The position numbers and the translations under genes are program-made. The notes under the pieces were generated by a model. That model saw only the letters and a list, made by a program, of their open reading frames with translations, was not told the origin of the DNA and did not search any database. Of a DNA stretch of 64,000 nt, positions 11,040 to 23,459 are shown piece after piece (position 1 is the stretch's first letter; every line of letters begins with the position of its first letter). Where the stretch lies: NCBI GenBank assembly GCA_959347315.1, contig OY365810.1:32269083-32333082 (forward strand). Direction: 5' to 3'. The DNA is from Bimastos eiseni (lineage: Eukaryota > Annelida > Clitellata > Crassiclitellata > Lumbricidae).

Positions 11040-12145
11040 TTTCTGACGCCATTTGTAGATGACGCCTTAATTAGGCCTATTGTTTGAATCTGAGAGCTCT
11101 GCTTTAGTCACGCCTTTACTTAAAAAGCCTGACCTTGACACTAGCAATTTGTCTAACTTCAGACCTATCTCCAACCTCAATAACATTTCAAAGATGCTTG
11201 AACGTCTTTTTCTTATGCGTATCAAGAGACACATTACTTCCTCTCCCAACTTCAGTCCCTACCATTCAGCATATCGCGAAGGCTACTCCACTGAAACTGC
11301 TTTTGTCTCTACACTGGATTACATCTTCTCATCTATTGACAATGGTAAAGCCTGCTTCTCAGTGTGTCTTGACCTTAGTGCAGCCTTTGACACTGTAGAC
11401 CACCAGTTACTCCTGGCAAAACTTGCAAAAAGCTTTGGTGTCTCTGGGACTGCCTTACACTGGTTAGCTTGATACCTGGTTGACCGCAATCAGCAGGTGG
11501 GCATTGGATCTGCTCGGTCGGAGCCCACACTTTGCACTGCTGGAGTGCCAAAAGGATCTGTCCTCGGCCCTTTATTATTTACAGTCTTTACTTCCCCAAT
11601 CAGTCGTATAGCTAAACACTTTGGAATTCAATTACAACAGTATGCAGATGATACTCAGCTCCATATTGCTCTGTCACACACTGATCAGTCTGGTAAACTA
11701 AAACTGGAAGAATGCCTCTCATCCATATATGCATGGTTCTGTTTCAATGGTTTGGCCATAAACCCAGACAAGTCTGAAGCAATTGTATTTGGCTCATGTC
11801 AAAGCCAGCGTTCTTTCTCTATGCTCTCTAGCATTGGACTGGCTATCACTGCTGTGCCGCTTTCAGACTCTGTTAAAACACTTGGGGTTACCCTCGACAG
11901 CAAGCTCACATTTCGACCTCACATAACAAGCCTTTGTAAATCTTGTTTCTACCACAACAGGACAATACGTCACATAAGATCGGCTCTAACTCAAAATATG
12001 TCTGAAACTATAGCCTGTTCACTTGTCTCCTCTCGCCTCGATTATGCTAATTAACTTTTTGTCGGTCTCTCAGACCTTGAACTCAAAAGGCTTCAACGTA
12101 TCCGAAATACATTAGCTCGAGTAGTTCAACAGTTTACTGGGGAAA
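11040..12145 (+). pseudogene. CR1/L2-like LINE reverse transcriptase, 5'-truncated, with two stops
   Basis: Nearly continuous homology in one strand: TPLLKKPDLD, NFRPISNLNNISKMLE, SAYREGYSTETA, CLDLSAAFDTVDH (catalytic Asp region), GVPKGSVLGPLLF, QYADDTQLHI (YADD box), WFCFNGLAINPDKSE and LGVTLDSKLTF. A TGA stop at about 11470 and a TAA at about 12052 break the frame, after which LKRLQRIRNTLARVV continues to about 12145. The 5' half of the ORF is absent, as expected from truncated target-primed insertion. Compared with other LINE fragments here this is one of the best preserved. Confidence 0.9.
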
Positions 12146-13528
12146 TGAATCCTTGATCAAGCTAACTAGTTAGCAGTAGTCTACAGTCAAAACACTAGAT
12201 GTTTATACATGATCATATGAAAAATTAGTTTCGTTCATTTGGTCTTATAGTCTGATACGATTGGATTATCAATTAAAACTTACAAACCGAAGACTGATTC
12301 ATCATATGCTAGGAACCTGTGATAGCAAGTTAAACAAGAGTCGATTTTATAACTACAATGGACGCCTGTTAACCACCAGTTAACCCTACTCCTGCTGCTA
12401 ATTTAAATTTGCCATCTCCAACGGGAAGTGGAAGATTACTTAAGTCGACTTTATGGTGTAGCTTCTACCCAAAGATGTAGCTAGGGGCAGAGGGACATTT
12501 GTCCCCGGGCGCCAAGTTGGAGGGGCGCCAAAATGAGGATTACAACTATTCTTTTTTTCTTTTATTTTGATGCAAACTAATTTATCCCAAACAAGTTAAT
12601 AAGATTACATTCTGGTCCTCCCAAATAGCCTCATTACAAACAGGTTGATAAGCATGATTTTGTCGTCCCAGGACTCCACTGATCAGTAATCACTAAGGGC
12701 CGGTAAGGGGTGACATAATACTCATGACGTAGGCCCCCTATTTCCAAAGCTACGCATTTCGCTGCAAATTCAATCAGTTCTAATCTTGAAATGAAATTCT
12801 CAGAATTTTGTTCTAGTTAACTGAAAAGAAACAATTAATTCGAATTCTTTATTCACATGATTTCAACACACAGTTCTACATCATCCTATAACCTGGCAAT
12901 CGAATCGACATCTATACTCATTCTGTGCCAGAATTACTGCAATTACTCGCTGATTGTTACTGCCTTAAAGGCTTAAGTTTCGTACAAAAATAAAACGCTG
13001 CTTCGGTGCCCCACCAGATAAATAATTTTGCAGCAAATACACAGCGGTTGTAGAAGCATTGCCATTCTGTTGTAAATAGTATCTGGTTGTCGTTTTACTC
13101 ACAATATTCTACACAACGTATAAGGAGATCAATCGAACGTATAATACGGAGTGTCTGTTAAACGACACGCGAAGAAGGAGAGGCACTAAACAATCGTAGT
13201 GTTAAACTTCGATTTCTAAAGCGATACGCAATCAAATCAAATCAAACTAACTAATCAATCAACAACTATCCAAGGAACAAAATGATGTCACTCGTTATGA
13301 CTGAGAGCTGCCATAAGGGAAGGCCCTGAAGGGATCAAACATCTCGCTAGTAGGGACATCTAAGTACAATTGAAGAAGACAAACACAGCGACCGAGTGAA
13401 ATGTAGCACCTAGATCGTTATCATACAAACAAGTCTTAACTACAGTCACTAAATTATCAAGTAATAGAGTCAAACAGAGTTGGTCAAAAATGCAGACCAG
13501 CAAATAAATAATATGCTAGAAGGCTTAA
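12146..13528. other. No gene seen
   Basis: AT-rich sequence with no supported coding region. A block at about 12475-12535 with GCGCCAAGTT...GGCGCCAAAA looks like part of an interspersed repeat but has no identifiable ends. Confidence 0.4.
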
Positions 13529-13759
13529 TTATTTCTCAATCAAGTTGATGCATAACTTAATTGTTCTAAAAAGATAATGGAATGCGTCAGTAGATAAGCG
13601 CGTTGCATCAGCTTCTCCACGATACCCTCCTCTTCCTACCATATGTGGAATAAGTTGCCTAACAATTTGCAGCACAAATTCCTCTGCCTCCTTTTGACTC
13701 TTTCCAGGAATAACCTGATATTGCTCGATTAGGTCGGCTGCGCCCCCAGTGAAGGGCAT
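13529..13759 (-). CDS. Candidate terminal exon of an unrecognised gene
   Basis: A 76-codon open frame ending in TAA at 13529. It reads MPFTGGAADLIEQYQ, then a helical stretch (QKEAEEFVLQIVRQLIPHM), then GRGGYRGEADATRLSTDAF and LCINLIEK. The composition is protein-like, unlike the low-complexity frames around it. I could not match it to a family. It sits just downstream of copy 2 on the same strand. It could be the last exon of another gene or a decayed one; the ATG may be internal. Confidence 0.3.
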   Translation of the reverse strand: MPFTGGAADLIEQYQVIPGKSQKEAEEFVLQIVRQLIPHMVGRGGYRGEADATRLSTDAFHYLFRTIKLCINLIEK

Positions 13760-13792
13760 ATATCTTGAAGTGGTGCTATATCAATTTTAAGG

Positions 13793-14020
13793 TACAATCA
13801 TTATAAACCTCATCATTCCTCATGACCTCATCATTTTTCCTAAACCTCATCATTTCTTCTAAACCCTATCACTTCTCCTAGACCTCATCAATTCTCCTAA
13901 ATCTCATCATTTCTCACAAATCTCCTCATCATTTCTCGAAAACCTCATCATTCCTCATAAACCTCGTCATTTCTCATAAACCTCATCATTTCTAATGAAT
14001 CTCCTCATCATTTCTCATTG
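13793..14020. repeat. About 19-20-bp minisatellite, CCTCATCATTTCTC-type
   Basis: Around eleven diverged tandem copies of a unit like CCTCATCATTTCTCATAAA immediately downstream of copy 2. Confidence 0.85.
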
Positions 14021-14196
14021 TCTATTTAGAAATATCTACGCTTTGAACCACATCAAAATGCCGCATTTTGTGCGACTTTAGGCACGTTGAAAAATTGTAT
14101 AGGGTCTAATAATAATAATTCCGCGGGAAGCGTTGCACATTTTCTTTGAAACGACTCATAGTTATAGCTTCTAAGGATTTCGCTAAAAGCAACTCA

Positions 14197-17100
14197 TCAG
14201 TAATACTGAGCGGATTTTGTTCTGCTTTTTGGAGAACAGACTTCCAGAAATTCTTGATGTGCGCTTCCACGCAAAATGTTAAGTACTGCAGTGCGACTCA
14301 AGTACTGTTGGTCGTCGTAGTGGAAATGATGAGCCATTAGGATGTTGATGGCTGACTGATCGAAACGATGGCATCCAGCCCAGACATCTTTTCCCTTGAA
14401 CCTGCAGACTAACTCACGACCAGCTGCCATACATTCCTCCTTCAGTGCACACAGAACCCACCATATTATGATCCTCTTGTAGACTTCTTCTGTTCGATAG
14501 AAAAATAGGCTGTTGGCATCACGCTGTTCTGTCATACTGGCTGCTGTCGCTGATATGGGAAGGAAGCTGTACATTCCCGGATGCGTGGCAGCAAAGTTGG
14601 AGTGATGGGAACGACCGAAGGCGAGAATTCCGCGATTTTCGTAGACCTGATCGAGGGCAAATGTGAGGTTGTCTGTGTGGAATCGAGCCGAGGAGTCAAT
14701 CCAAAAGACGCCCGGAAATTCTATCAGCATTTCCTAAAACAGGCGAAACAGCTTTGGTCAGATGGTGTCTGAATTCTAACATTCAACACAATCTGTCAAA
14801 CTCTAGCGAGGAGACTGAATAAAACTGTTCATTGTTTATTAACAAAAATTCGTATACTTCAAAGATTGAAGAACACTGACCATCTCATACTGCAATATCA
14901 TTACACTGGGTTTAAATTCACTCTGCATGGGACCTGTATGACAAAGTGATTAATAAATCGATGATTTGTGTGTCCTCGAAATCAACACTTACGTGCACGA
15001 TGAGTGGCTTAAATGCGTAATTTTTCAGGAATCGAACGTGAGGTGGATATCGAGAGAAGTTGAACCTTCTGTATATCACGCGACACAAGTTCTGGATCTA
15101 ATGAGAAAAAAAGATTTCATTTCAAGAAGACTCATTGAAATAATAATATGTCGGAACACGAATACATGTATATAAATAGAAATACATAAATATAAACAAA
15201 TAAATTACGACATAAATAAATATACGCAGAAGCGCATGGACAACTGGCTGAATGGGTCCCTTGACCTGTTTTCATTATTTTGACACTGCTGGATCATTAC
15301 AAAGATGTATCGACTATCGTTATGTGAGCATTTCTAAAAGCATGAATACAGATAAAACCCATGTAAAGTATAAGTTCATTATGTTATAGGATTAAGAGTT
15401 TGCTTACTGCCCAAGGAAGTAGTAACAATATAAATTTTCTTGCTGATGATGTTCACTACGATGATGATGATCATCACGACGATGACAAGAGAATAATTAT
15501 TTATCGACAACCGTGAGTTAAAGGTGAACCTTTCGGACGCTTTCGGGATATCGTCCATCACGGCTCAGGTCGTAGAAGTAAATGGTGCGATTCGGTAGAA
15601 AGCGCTGAACATTTCCAATTGCGTCCATCGCTTGATGAAAGTAATTTGTATCTGCGCCAGTGGCAAAGACGAAGTCTTCCATACTATCTCTGTCCAATAC
15701 AGCGAAATTCTTCGCGGGAATCCCGATCCTACTTAGCAGACTAGGAGACAAGTCGAAGGGTTTTCCGATCGCAAAACATCCGTTCTTGACTTGTGTATTA
15801 CAGTATCGAATATCAGATAAATTGAAGCTCTGACTGACAATGGCTTCACAAACCTTCAAGCAATATGAAAACAAGTGCACAATAACACATCGTTCTTTTT
15901 GTCTTAGTGCATGCAATTGATGATTGTCTTGGCTCGGCATTCATTGGCAACACGATGCCTATGGACTTATCGACGTATTACATACGCAGTGATTGGGAGG
16001 TTTCGTAGTTAACAAACTTAAGCTGTGAAAAATGAAGCCCCCAAAAAGGGATTAGCCTACGGTGAAATAAATGTCTTATACGTAGATGACTTTAGCAATT
16101 TAACCTTTGTATGGAGGGATGTAGAGCTCAGATGTACATACGCATGAGGGAAGGGGTCCACAAGATGTAGGCCTACGCGGTGCAACAGAGGGGGGAGTCC
16201 GAAAATGCGATCCTTTGCGTACGTAATAAATCCACGGTGAACGGATAAGAAGCAAACGTCTAGAAATAAAATAATAATTTCTCCGATAATTTATATATTT
16301 TAAACAAATAATGCAAAACTTCAGCTTCATGATTATGAAGCTCGTATCTATCATTTATTAGTTATAAATGTGTGCTTAAAATGTCCTCCATGTCTGGAGC
16401 CCTTCTGAATTTGTGCACAGAGTCTGAGTCAGTCAGTCAGTCAGTCAGTCAGTCAGTCAGTCAGTCAGTCAGTCAATCAGTCAGTCAGTCAGTCAGTCAA
16501 TCATTCAGTCAGTCAGCCAATCAGTCAGTCAGTCAGTCAGTCTGTCAGTCAGCCAGGCATTAAGTCAGTCAATCAGTCAGTCAGTCAGCCAATCAGTCAG
16601 TCAGTCAGCCAGTCAGTCAGTCAGTCAATCAGTCAGTCAATCAGTCAGTCAGTCAGTCAATCAGTCAGTCAGTCAATCAGTCAGTCAGTCAGTCAGCCAG
16701 GCATTAAGTCAGTCAGTCAGCCAGTCTATAAATGATGTCATGCACCTATTGAGGGAGTCATACATCTGTGACGATTTTGTGACGAATGGGAGGGAATCCG
16801 AGATATGTGTCGTCACGTCAACACGCCAAACGTCGAAATACGAAACTTTATTTTAAAATTTCACTCAATTAACAGTGAGCCAACTTCTGGAAGCGAAGAG
16901 GCTAATAACACACAGCTTTCGCTCTTAACATTGTTACCAGCACAGCTAACCGAGCTGATATTGATATTGACAATAAATGCAATTATGAACTAACGCAATT
17001 ATATACTTGTCATGTGAATGCTAAGCTGCAAAAATGGAGAATATGTATTATATTCAATAAAACGTGTGACATGCTATTTTGTATGAAAAGCTTTCATTCA

Positions 17101-18008
17101 TTCGGAGACCTCTGAGATGCTATTTTGTATTAAATTGCTCAATTCATTTGGAACTCCCAAGATGTCATTTGTCATTAAATGTTTCATTCGTTTGAGATCC
17201 TCTGAGATGTTATGTTGTGTTTAATGTCTTCATCCACTTGGTGGTCTCTGAGATGTTATTTTGTATTTAATGTTTTCGTTCATTTGGGGCCCCCTGAGAT
17301 TCAGAGGAACTAGGCGCGCGCCTAGTGAGCCTATACATGTAGGTCAACGCGCAACTGTACACATACATGTAGGGTGAAGTAATTAGGCTATAGTATTTCT
17401 AGAGGTTCACTTTTTATCCGTTCACCGTGTATATGGATGGGCCTTACATGTATATGCCCAATTGTATAGTATTACCTCAACCACTATGTAGCAGCTAGGC
17501 CTACTAAAAAATAACACCCCTCTTCTAATTCCCTCAGCTGAGTAAGTGAAAGATGCTGGGTCGGCCTACACCATAATATCAACCAGATGACTTTGACCAA
17601 CTTATACTGTGTACTGTGAAGAACTGGAGATCCGTGACAATTACGACCCTCGGTTTTTTTAATGACTAAAACACTATTGCCTGCATATTGAAAATAAATA
17701 CATGAGCCATCACGTTTTTTTTCACTCTGTGCATGAACCTTTGCTTAACAAATTATCGATAAAAAATCGGCCTGAAAATGAAATTGGTTTCTTATTGAGC
17801 CATGTCATGATGAGTTCATGCCATGATGACGCTGTTGAGCTATGAAGGAGTTAGTTACCTCGCTGTTGTTGATCCGTTGAGGGCAATCCTCAGCGAGTGT
17901 CGTTCTGGGCGGGATAGTGTTGTCTCTACTGTTCCTCGTCAGATAATAGAAGCTGAGTCCGAAGACTATACAGATGACATAAACGAGAAGTCTCCTTGAA
18001 GACATCAT
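14197..18008 (-). CDS. Array copy 2: complete four-exon type II membrane glycosyltransferase-like protein (DUF1647-like)
   Basis: Exons: 18008-17859 (50 codons), 15853-15530 (108), 15097-14993 (35), 14733-14197 (178 plus stop); all junctions are phase 0, giving about 371 aa. Exon 1 starts ATGATG and encodes a short basic tail (SSRR) and a signal anchor (LLVYVICIVFGLSFYYL). Exon 2 has RYCNTQ, GIPAKNFAVLDRD, FVFATG, AMDAIGNVQRFLP and IYFYDLSRDG. Exon 3 has CRVIYRRFNFSRYP and NYAFKPLIVH. Exon 4 has FPGVFWIDSSARF, HPGMYSFLP, IIWWVLCAL, GKDVWAGCHRFD and QSAINILMAHH. Conserved Cys residues, FWIDSS and HRFDQSAINI recall GT-A enzymes and the nematode DUF1647 family; catalysis and substrate are not shown by the sequence. 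Expected location: Golgi lumen. The exon 2 donor is AAG|gttcac, weaker than in the other copies. Acceptors are good (TTCTCATTAG, CCTGTTTTAG). Confidence 0.8.
16428..16735. repeat. (CAGT)n microsatellite in copy 2 intron 1
   Basis: About 75 CAGT units with CAAT/CCAG variants. Read in frame it gives a meaningless SVSQSVSQ polymer. Confidence 0.95.
17080..17300. repeat. About 52-bp tandem repeat, 4 diverged copies
   Basis: Each unit contains GCTATTTTGTAT or a variant, a TTCATTCATTTGG-like centre and ends in CCTCTGAGAT or a variant. Confidence 0.75.
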
Positions 18009-18129
18009 GACTGACTACCATCTGCTGCGAACTCAGCCTCGCTTAGCCCACTGTAATTCTATAGAAAGGGAGTCACACAGAAAGACATTTACAAGGATGT
18101 ATACATATGTCTGAATTTTGGATCTTAAC

Positions 18130-18420
18130 CTTGTATACATCTTTCCATTCGTACATTCTCTCCTTAATCGTTCATTTAATTAGTTCTTCCCTCCTTATTT
18201 ATGTTCTTTCATTTCTCCTCCCTTCTCTCTATCCGTCCATTCTTCTGTCCTTTTTCTTTCGATCTATCCTTTCTTTGTTCCAACTGTCCTTTCTTCCTTT
18301 TATACTTTCATACTTCCTTCGATCCGTGTCTCCACCCTTCCCATGTGACTTCCCTCCACAATGCCCTTCTTCCTTCCTTATTTCCTTCCTTCCATCCTTC
18401 CTTCCTTGCCTGGGTCCAAA
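18130..18420. repeat. Pyrimidine-rich low-complexity tract
   Basis: TTCC/TTCT-rich stretch upstream of copy 2, similar to 7730-8125. The open frames on both strands are compositional. Confidence 0.75.
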
Positions 18421-18489
18421 GAACCTCACTGCTGGTGTCAAGAATCCCCCTTTCACTTAGACATATATATATCGCCTCGTTAGGCTAAA

Positions 18490-20500
18490 GGTGAGCTCAT
18501 CAGCACCGTTCCAGACGGTACATGATACAAAAATTAGACAATATACAATAATACAATATTCTAATCCGAGATCATCTATGGCTCAAAGCTTACTGTTCGA
18601 GTCATCACTGTAATAATGTTCGATGGATTAGTAGATTATCACAACCAAGCAGTCATTGGTCATGTCAAACGATACGAGTCTGGGTTGGGCAAACGGTCAG
18701 GGTAAGGATGATTAGGGTTACAACAAGTTGGGTCAAAATCCAAGAAGTCAGTCGGAAATGAGAAGTTTTGGTTCAACGACAACGTGTGATAGCAAAGGTA
18801 ACTCTCCTCCCTTATCCAGGCTTGGGACTGGCACCATCAGCGTGCTAACAGTTGCGGAGTTAAGTACACGTGCATGTGTACATTGACTGACTGGCTGTTG
18901 CATTAAAAGGATCGGTGGGGGCATCTCAGTACTTCCACATTGTATCTATTATGTTGATAGGTAAAATGAGGTGGCTTTAGTACGAATGCATTATATAAGT
19001 CTATTTATTTATATATATATATGCATGAGTCTACGTGTGTAGATCGATATAATGTGTCGTTGGTGTATGTATGTAATACGAACACGCGTGTGTACGCTAA
19101 GGCCTCACGCAATACATACATGTACATATACATTAATGCATGTACCTATTTATTCATTTATGTCCTTAAGTATGTATGCTTGCCTAATGTCTATCACCTT
19201 GTGGCATATAATTATATAAACATATACATATATATTTATTGTCACGCACGACACTCTGGACGATGGCGCTATATAAAAGTCATCGACCGGCAGCACAGGC
19301 GTGGGGGGACTACGGATGAAAATGTGTCTACCTGAAACCTGAGAAAGGAGACCTCAATGGGTTTCGCCGATGGCAGACGGCCTCAATACAGACGGCGAGG
19401 AATATGCAAAATATCAACGGCGTGCCAAGCAACGAAACCCGACACCTCGAGGCAGACGCCTAACCATTCCAACTCTACGACCCACAGACCAGAAATTCAT
19501 GAATCAGTTGGAGATTTGGCATGGACCGGCTGGTTGACACTAATCAAGAATAAGGGACAACCCCGACACGAACGGCGCAACCTATTAGGCGGTATAACTA
19601 AAAATGATGTAACGCAATCCCTGGAGCCTAGTGCCTGTATATGACACCTGACAAGGCCCAGCCATAACAGCCGCTAGTCAAGCAGTAACTGGACGCCCCT
19701 AGGAATCTGACGTTACGCTAGGGACACCAAGACCCGGTCAACCAGGATTTAGTAATGGTTTCTGCAGGTGACCTGCCGTCCAATAGAGATACGAGTTTTG
19801 CGTTTGGGGATGGTGAAGGAAATCGCCTTTAGAAGGATTCTTATGGCGTCGCAAGCAAAGGAACAGGAACTTGTTTCGGAACAGAGGGAGACGCTAGGTC
19901 GTTCTGACGATAAGGGTAATCAGCATAGTTGGGAATCCCGTCTCCAACGTAAACCAGGGAAACATTTCTCAAAAGACACTAATAACCCCAGTAAGTGTAG
20001 ATAGGATTAGTGGTGTGTATATATTTCATTAAATATACATATTAAAAACCCTCAAGTGTGTCGTGTTGCTGAGCTTGGTGATAAAGGAAAGAACCATTCC
20101 CGTCTTCAAGAAGAAGGAGTGGTGAGAGTGAAACCCGCGACATTTATATATATAAGTATATATATAAACACACATATATATTCCGATCTGCTATCGTATG
20201 TGGGCTGTTATATATGTGTGCTGTTGCATTGCATTATAATTGTCGACTGAATTCAACCGACCCTCGTTTTGGTCCGTAGCCAGTACGGTGTATGAGGTAA
20301 GTTGAGTATTTCAAAGAGAATGTTGCAAAATATTACTTCGTTGTCTAGCTTGAGTGCATGGCTTCTTCTCGAAGCGTCTGAGGCATGTATCGCCCTGTTC
20401 TGATATGAGAATCTAAATAAATATTTTTAAGCATTTTTATTTCGTTGTCTAGCTTGAGTGACTTCTTCTCGAAGCGTCTGACCTGGGATCCCCTCTGAAT
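18490..20500. other. Intergenic; no supported gene
   Basis: 19240-20000 is less AT-rich than its surroundings and partly open (short frames only), which would fit the 5' region of an unidentified repeat, but no motif was found. Short TA/CA microsatellites lie at 19005-19240 and 20145-20180. A pair of near-identical ~50-bp blocks (TTCGTTGTCTAGCTTGAGTG and on to TCTCGAAGCGTCTGA) occurs at about 20337-20385 and 20440-20483. Confidence 0.4.
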
Positions 20501-20589
20501 AGGTTATGCTGACATTCTTCTCATTCCTAATCATCTCCTATCCACCAACTCCTCCACCACCATTCCACTATCTCCCCCTACCCTATTCA

Positions 20590-22000
20590 TCCTTCTTCCC
20601 CAGTCATCGCTCCCAATTCTCTATTGCCACTCGGTCAGAAGTGTCACTCGTCCTAAACTCTCTTCCTGTCAAGCTATGCGAACTTGATTCTATCCCACCT
20701 TGCTCCTAAAATACTGTGTCGCGGTCCTCGTTCCGGTAGTCATCGAAATCATCGAACTCTAGCTCTCTACTGGCAACTTCCCTAATGCATTTAACATCCT
20801 CTCGTCCCTTCTAACCTGAAGAAGGTAACTATTGACAGGAATAGCCTATCTAGCCGCTATCAAATCTCCAATCTTTCCTTTCTATCTCAGTTAACTGAAA
20901 GGATTGTCCTTTCCCGGCTCAACGACTATTCTATTCTCGGTTCTTCCAACTCGCACCTCAACACTTATGAATAGCTTCACATATTCACTAAACACCACGT
21001 CACAAAATCCCTTCTTGCAACTTTGTAGCACAAACTGGTCTCTGCCGTCGGCACAAATCACCTGGCTCTGTTTCATTGACATCTCCATCGCATTCGACAC
21101 CGTTGATCACGGCCTTTTTCTAGATATAGACATTCTTCTTGACGTCTGTTGCGTTCAAGATCCTTCTCCTTTGAAGTCTCTAACCACTGTTCGCAATCCC
21201 TCAAGGCTCCATCATGGGCTCATTCTTCCTCATCCTGAACACCAACCATTAAGTCAATAAATAAAAACTTCCTCTGCAGATCACCACCTGTACGCAGATG
21301 ACACCTAACTCTACGTGCATGTACCCTTCTCTCCAAGCTCTTTCCACCTCCATCGCACAGTTACTCAACGCGGTTAACCAAATAGCTCAACGGATATCGT
21401 GCAAACGCCTCCGTTTCAACCCTTCCAAAACCGAATTCATCATCCATTCATCATCCGGCGTGGCGCAGTGGCCGATCGGTTAGAGCGGTCAGCCTGTAAC
21501 GTTCAATGTGTGCTGAGCGCGCGGGTTCGAGCCTCGTCCAGGGCATCACTGTGTAGGGACCTTGAGCAAGACCTTCGAGTAACTGCAACTGCGCCGTCCA
21601 GGCGTGTGTATGCACTTCTGAGCAACAGATGTTGGAAGAAGAGCGGTATCAAATTTCGGAAATAAATCCAATCAACCCATTCTATCACTATTCATTTCAA
21701 GTTCTCCAACCTAGCAATATCGATCACCGTACCATGTTGCTGCACCTTCTGAATTCAACACTCTTGAAAACTCTTGCCCAGACTCACTTGATTGTCCACC
21801 ATCCAAACCTCGCAGAAGCGATACTCTATCTCCTCTGACCCTCTGAAAACCGGACTCTCACATCCGCCAGACTACCCTTTGGACAACTCCTTTTGATTCG
21901 ACGCAGCGCTTGTGAATAAGCTGGTGACCTGCGCTCGGCTTTCAATGACCCTTTAGGAGTTTGGACACCACGATTTCGATTACGATCATCATTACGAGCT
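20590..22000 (+). pseudogene. Heavily decayed CR1-like LINE, interrupted by a SINE
   Basis: Scattered across three frames: RSEVSLVLNSLPVKLCELDSIPP, then ISNLSFLSQLTERIV-like text, then FIDISIAFDTVDHG (the AFDTVDH box), a YADDT-like DHHLYADDT at about 21280-21305, and RLRFNPSKTEFIIH at about 21408-21450. There a SINE interrupts it. Decayed text resumes after 21670. Many stops and frame changes; long dead. Confidence 0.7.
21457..21670 (+). mobile_element. tRNA-derived SINE, copy 1
   Basis: Contains a polymerase III A box (TGGCGCAGTGG) near its start and a B box (GGTTCGAGCCT) about 70 bp further, then a tRNA-unrelated body ending GGTATCAAATTTCGG. A second copy at 42070-42299 on the minus strand shares both boxes and the body (ACCTTGAGCAAG, TGTTGGAAGA, TTAAATTTCGGTAAT). 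Inserted in the CR1-like LINE right after its FIIH codons. Confidence 0.8.
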
Positions 22001-23185
22001 TATAAAACACGAGGCATTTTTCCGGTTTGGGTAAATGCCCTGGGCTATATTCCCGAACTCTACAGTCCCAAAAGAAATTTAAGGAGTGGAGACGATTAGA
22101 AAGGAATGCAGGAAATATAGTAGGAACGGGGATGGCATTGATATAAAGGGGATGTGACGGGTGGGAGGTAAAGAAAGGAAATCGGACAGCACGGGGGTGG
22201 GAGGGTCAACAACTTCAACACCACAAAATGGTCGCTCACGCGTCACCTATGCAATAGAAAAATAGGTGGTGCCTCAAGCGACTACATCGAGAGCTTTGGC
22301 TGTGGGCCCCATTAGGCTCAGCAGCGAAAGCTCGAGGGAGACCGTTGCGCAGGGGCATTTGCGCAACAATTCTAATACTGTTTATAAAGCAGGTACAGCT
22401 ATAATTACTATTCATATTTAGTTGTTACATCCGTATGTCTAAAATCCTAATATACGCTTTACCAATCTTGCCTCTCCAATTATAGGAACCAGCCTCCATA
22501 GCTGCCTGCCTACTTTCTGTCTATCTTCTCGTCTGACTGTCAACGTAGACCTGCTTGTCTGGCTATCTGCCTCTCTGTTTGTATGTCTGTCAACCTCTCT
22601 GTTATATATTCCAAAATGCGGTGTCGGCTATAAGGTTCCGTCCAGACCATTCAATAAAACTCATGTGTACCTAATAATTTATTGAAATGGTGCTTCTGTT
22701 ATACCTGTTGGTTATTGCCTGGCCCTTGCTGATGGCACGTCAACATTTCATTTTCTAATGGGGGCAAAATAATAATGTTTGAAACCGCAGACTGTGGTCC
22801 TTCTGTTACAAATGCTTAATTTTTAGTGATTGGTTGAGTTTAATCGATAAAGATTCGAGGAAACCTGCACTTAACCACGCTGCCTGCCAGCTATGAGGCC
22901 CTCTTGGAGACTACGGAACCCACATTCCGACATGGGACCCGTACATGGCCCGTACGAGTAACACCAAATACCCAACACAATGCTGACCTGACACGTATCC
23001 CAAAGTTAAGGCTAAGAACAAGGCCAGCGTTGTTCTATGGGGCGCCAGACCAAAGTATGTACGAAGGAGGAGGGCCACGCTAGCTACCTCTGCTAGTATA
23101 CAGTAGGCCTATATGTATATATTTGTGCAGAGCTGAGAGCTATATATGATGATAAAGAAACAATAAACGTGCAAAGTAGCTTCAA
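22000..23185. other. Intergenic; no supported gene
   Basis: Nothing recognisable beyond short CTGTCTGT-type low complexity at 22500-22600. Confidence 0.4.
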
Positions 23186-23189
23186 GAAA

Positions 23190-23450
23190 GAACCACCACT
23201 ATTGAAATCAGAAGTGGAAAGAACCACAGCTTGTCAACAGCGAGAGACAACAGCCTGACAATATACCAAGGCAGCTCGCCAACAACAAGAGTGTGGGCCT
23301 GAAAATATACCAGCAGAATTGTTTAAGGCAGGAGGAGAGACGGTGATTGAAAAAATTTTATGGGATTTGTAAGACATTATGGGAGACCGGGTATGGCCAG
23401 AGGACTGGTCAAAAATATCAAAAAAGATTGATACAATTACAGTTAGTAGT
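23190..23450 (+). pseudogene. RTE-like LINE reverse transcriptase fragment
   Basis: Reads PENIPAELFKAGGETVIEKI, a stop, then WPEDWSKISKK. This is the start of the reverse transcriptase palm of the RTE-like type whose later half is present at 54730-55760. Frames are broken by stops. Confidence 0.65.
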
Positions 23451-23459
23451 TACAGAAAA

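Noticed and set aside
16372..16563. SVSQ-repeat frame
   Set aside because: (CAGT)n microsatellite in an intron.
21450..21560. tRNA gene suggested by A and B boxes
   Set aside because: The 5' part does not fold into a full cloverleaf with an obvious anticodon arm, and the same sequence with a 140-bp extension recurs at 42 kb, so it is a SINE head.
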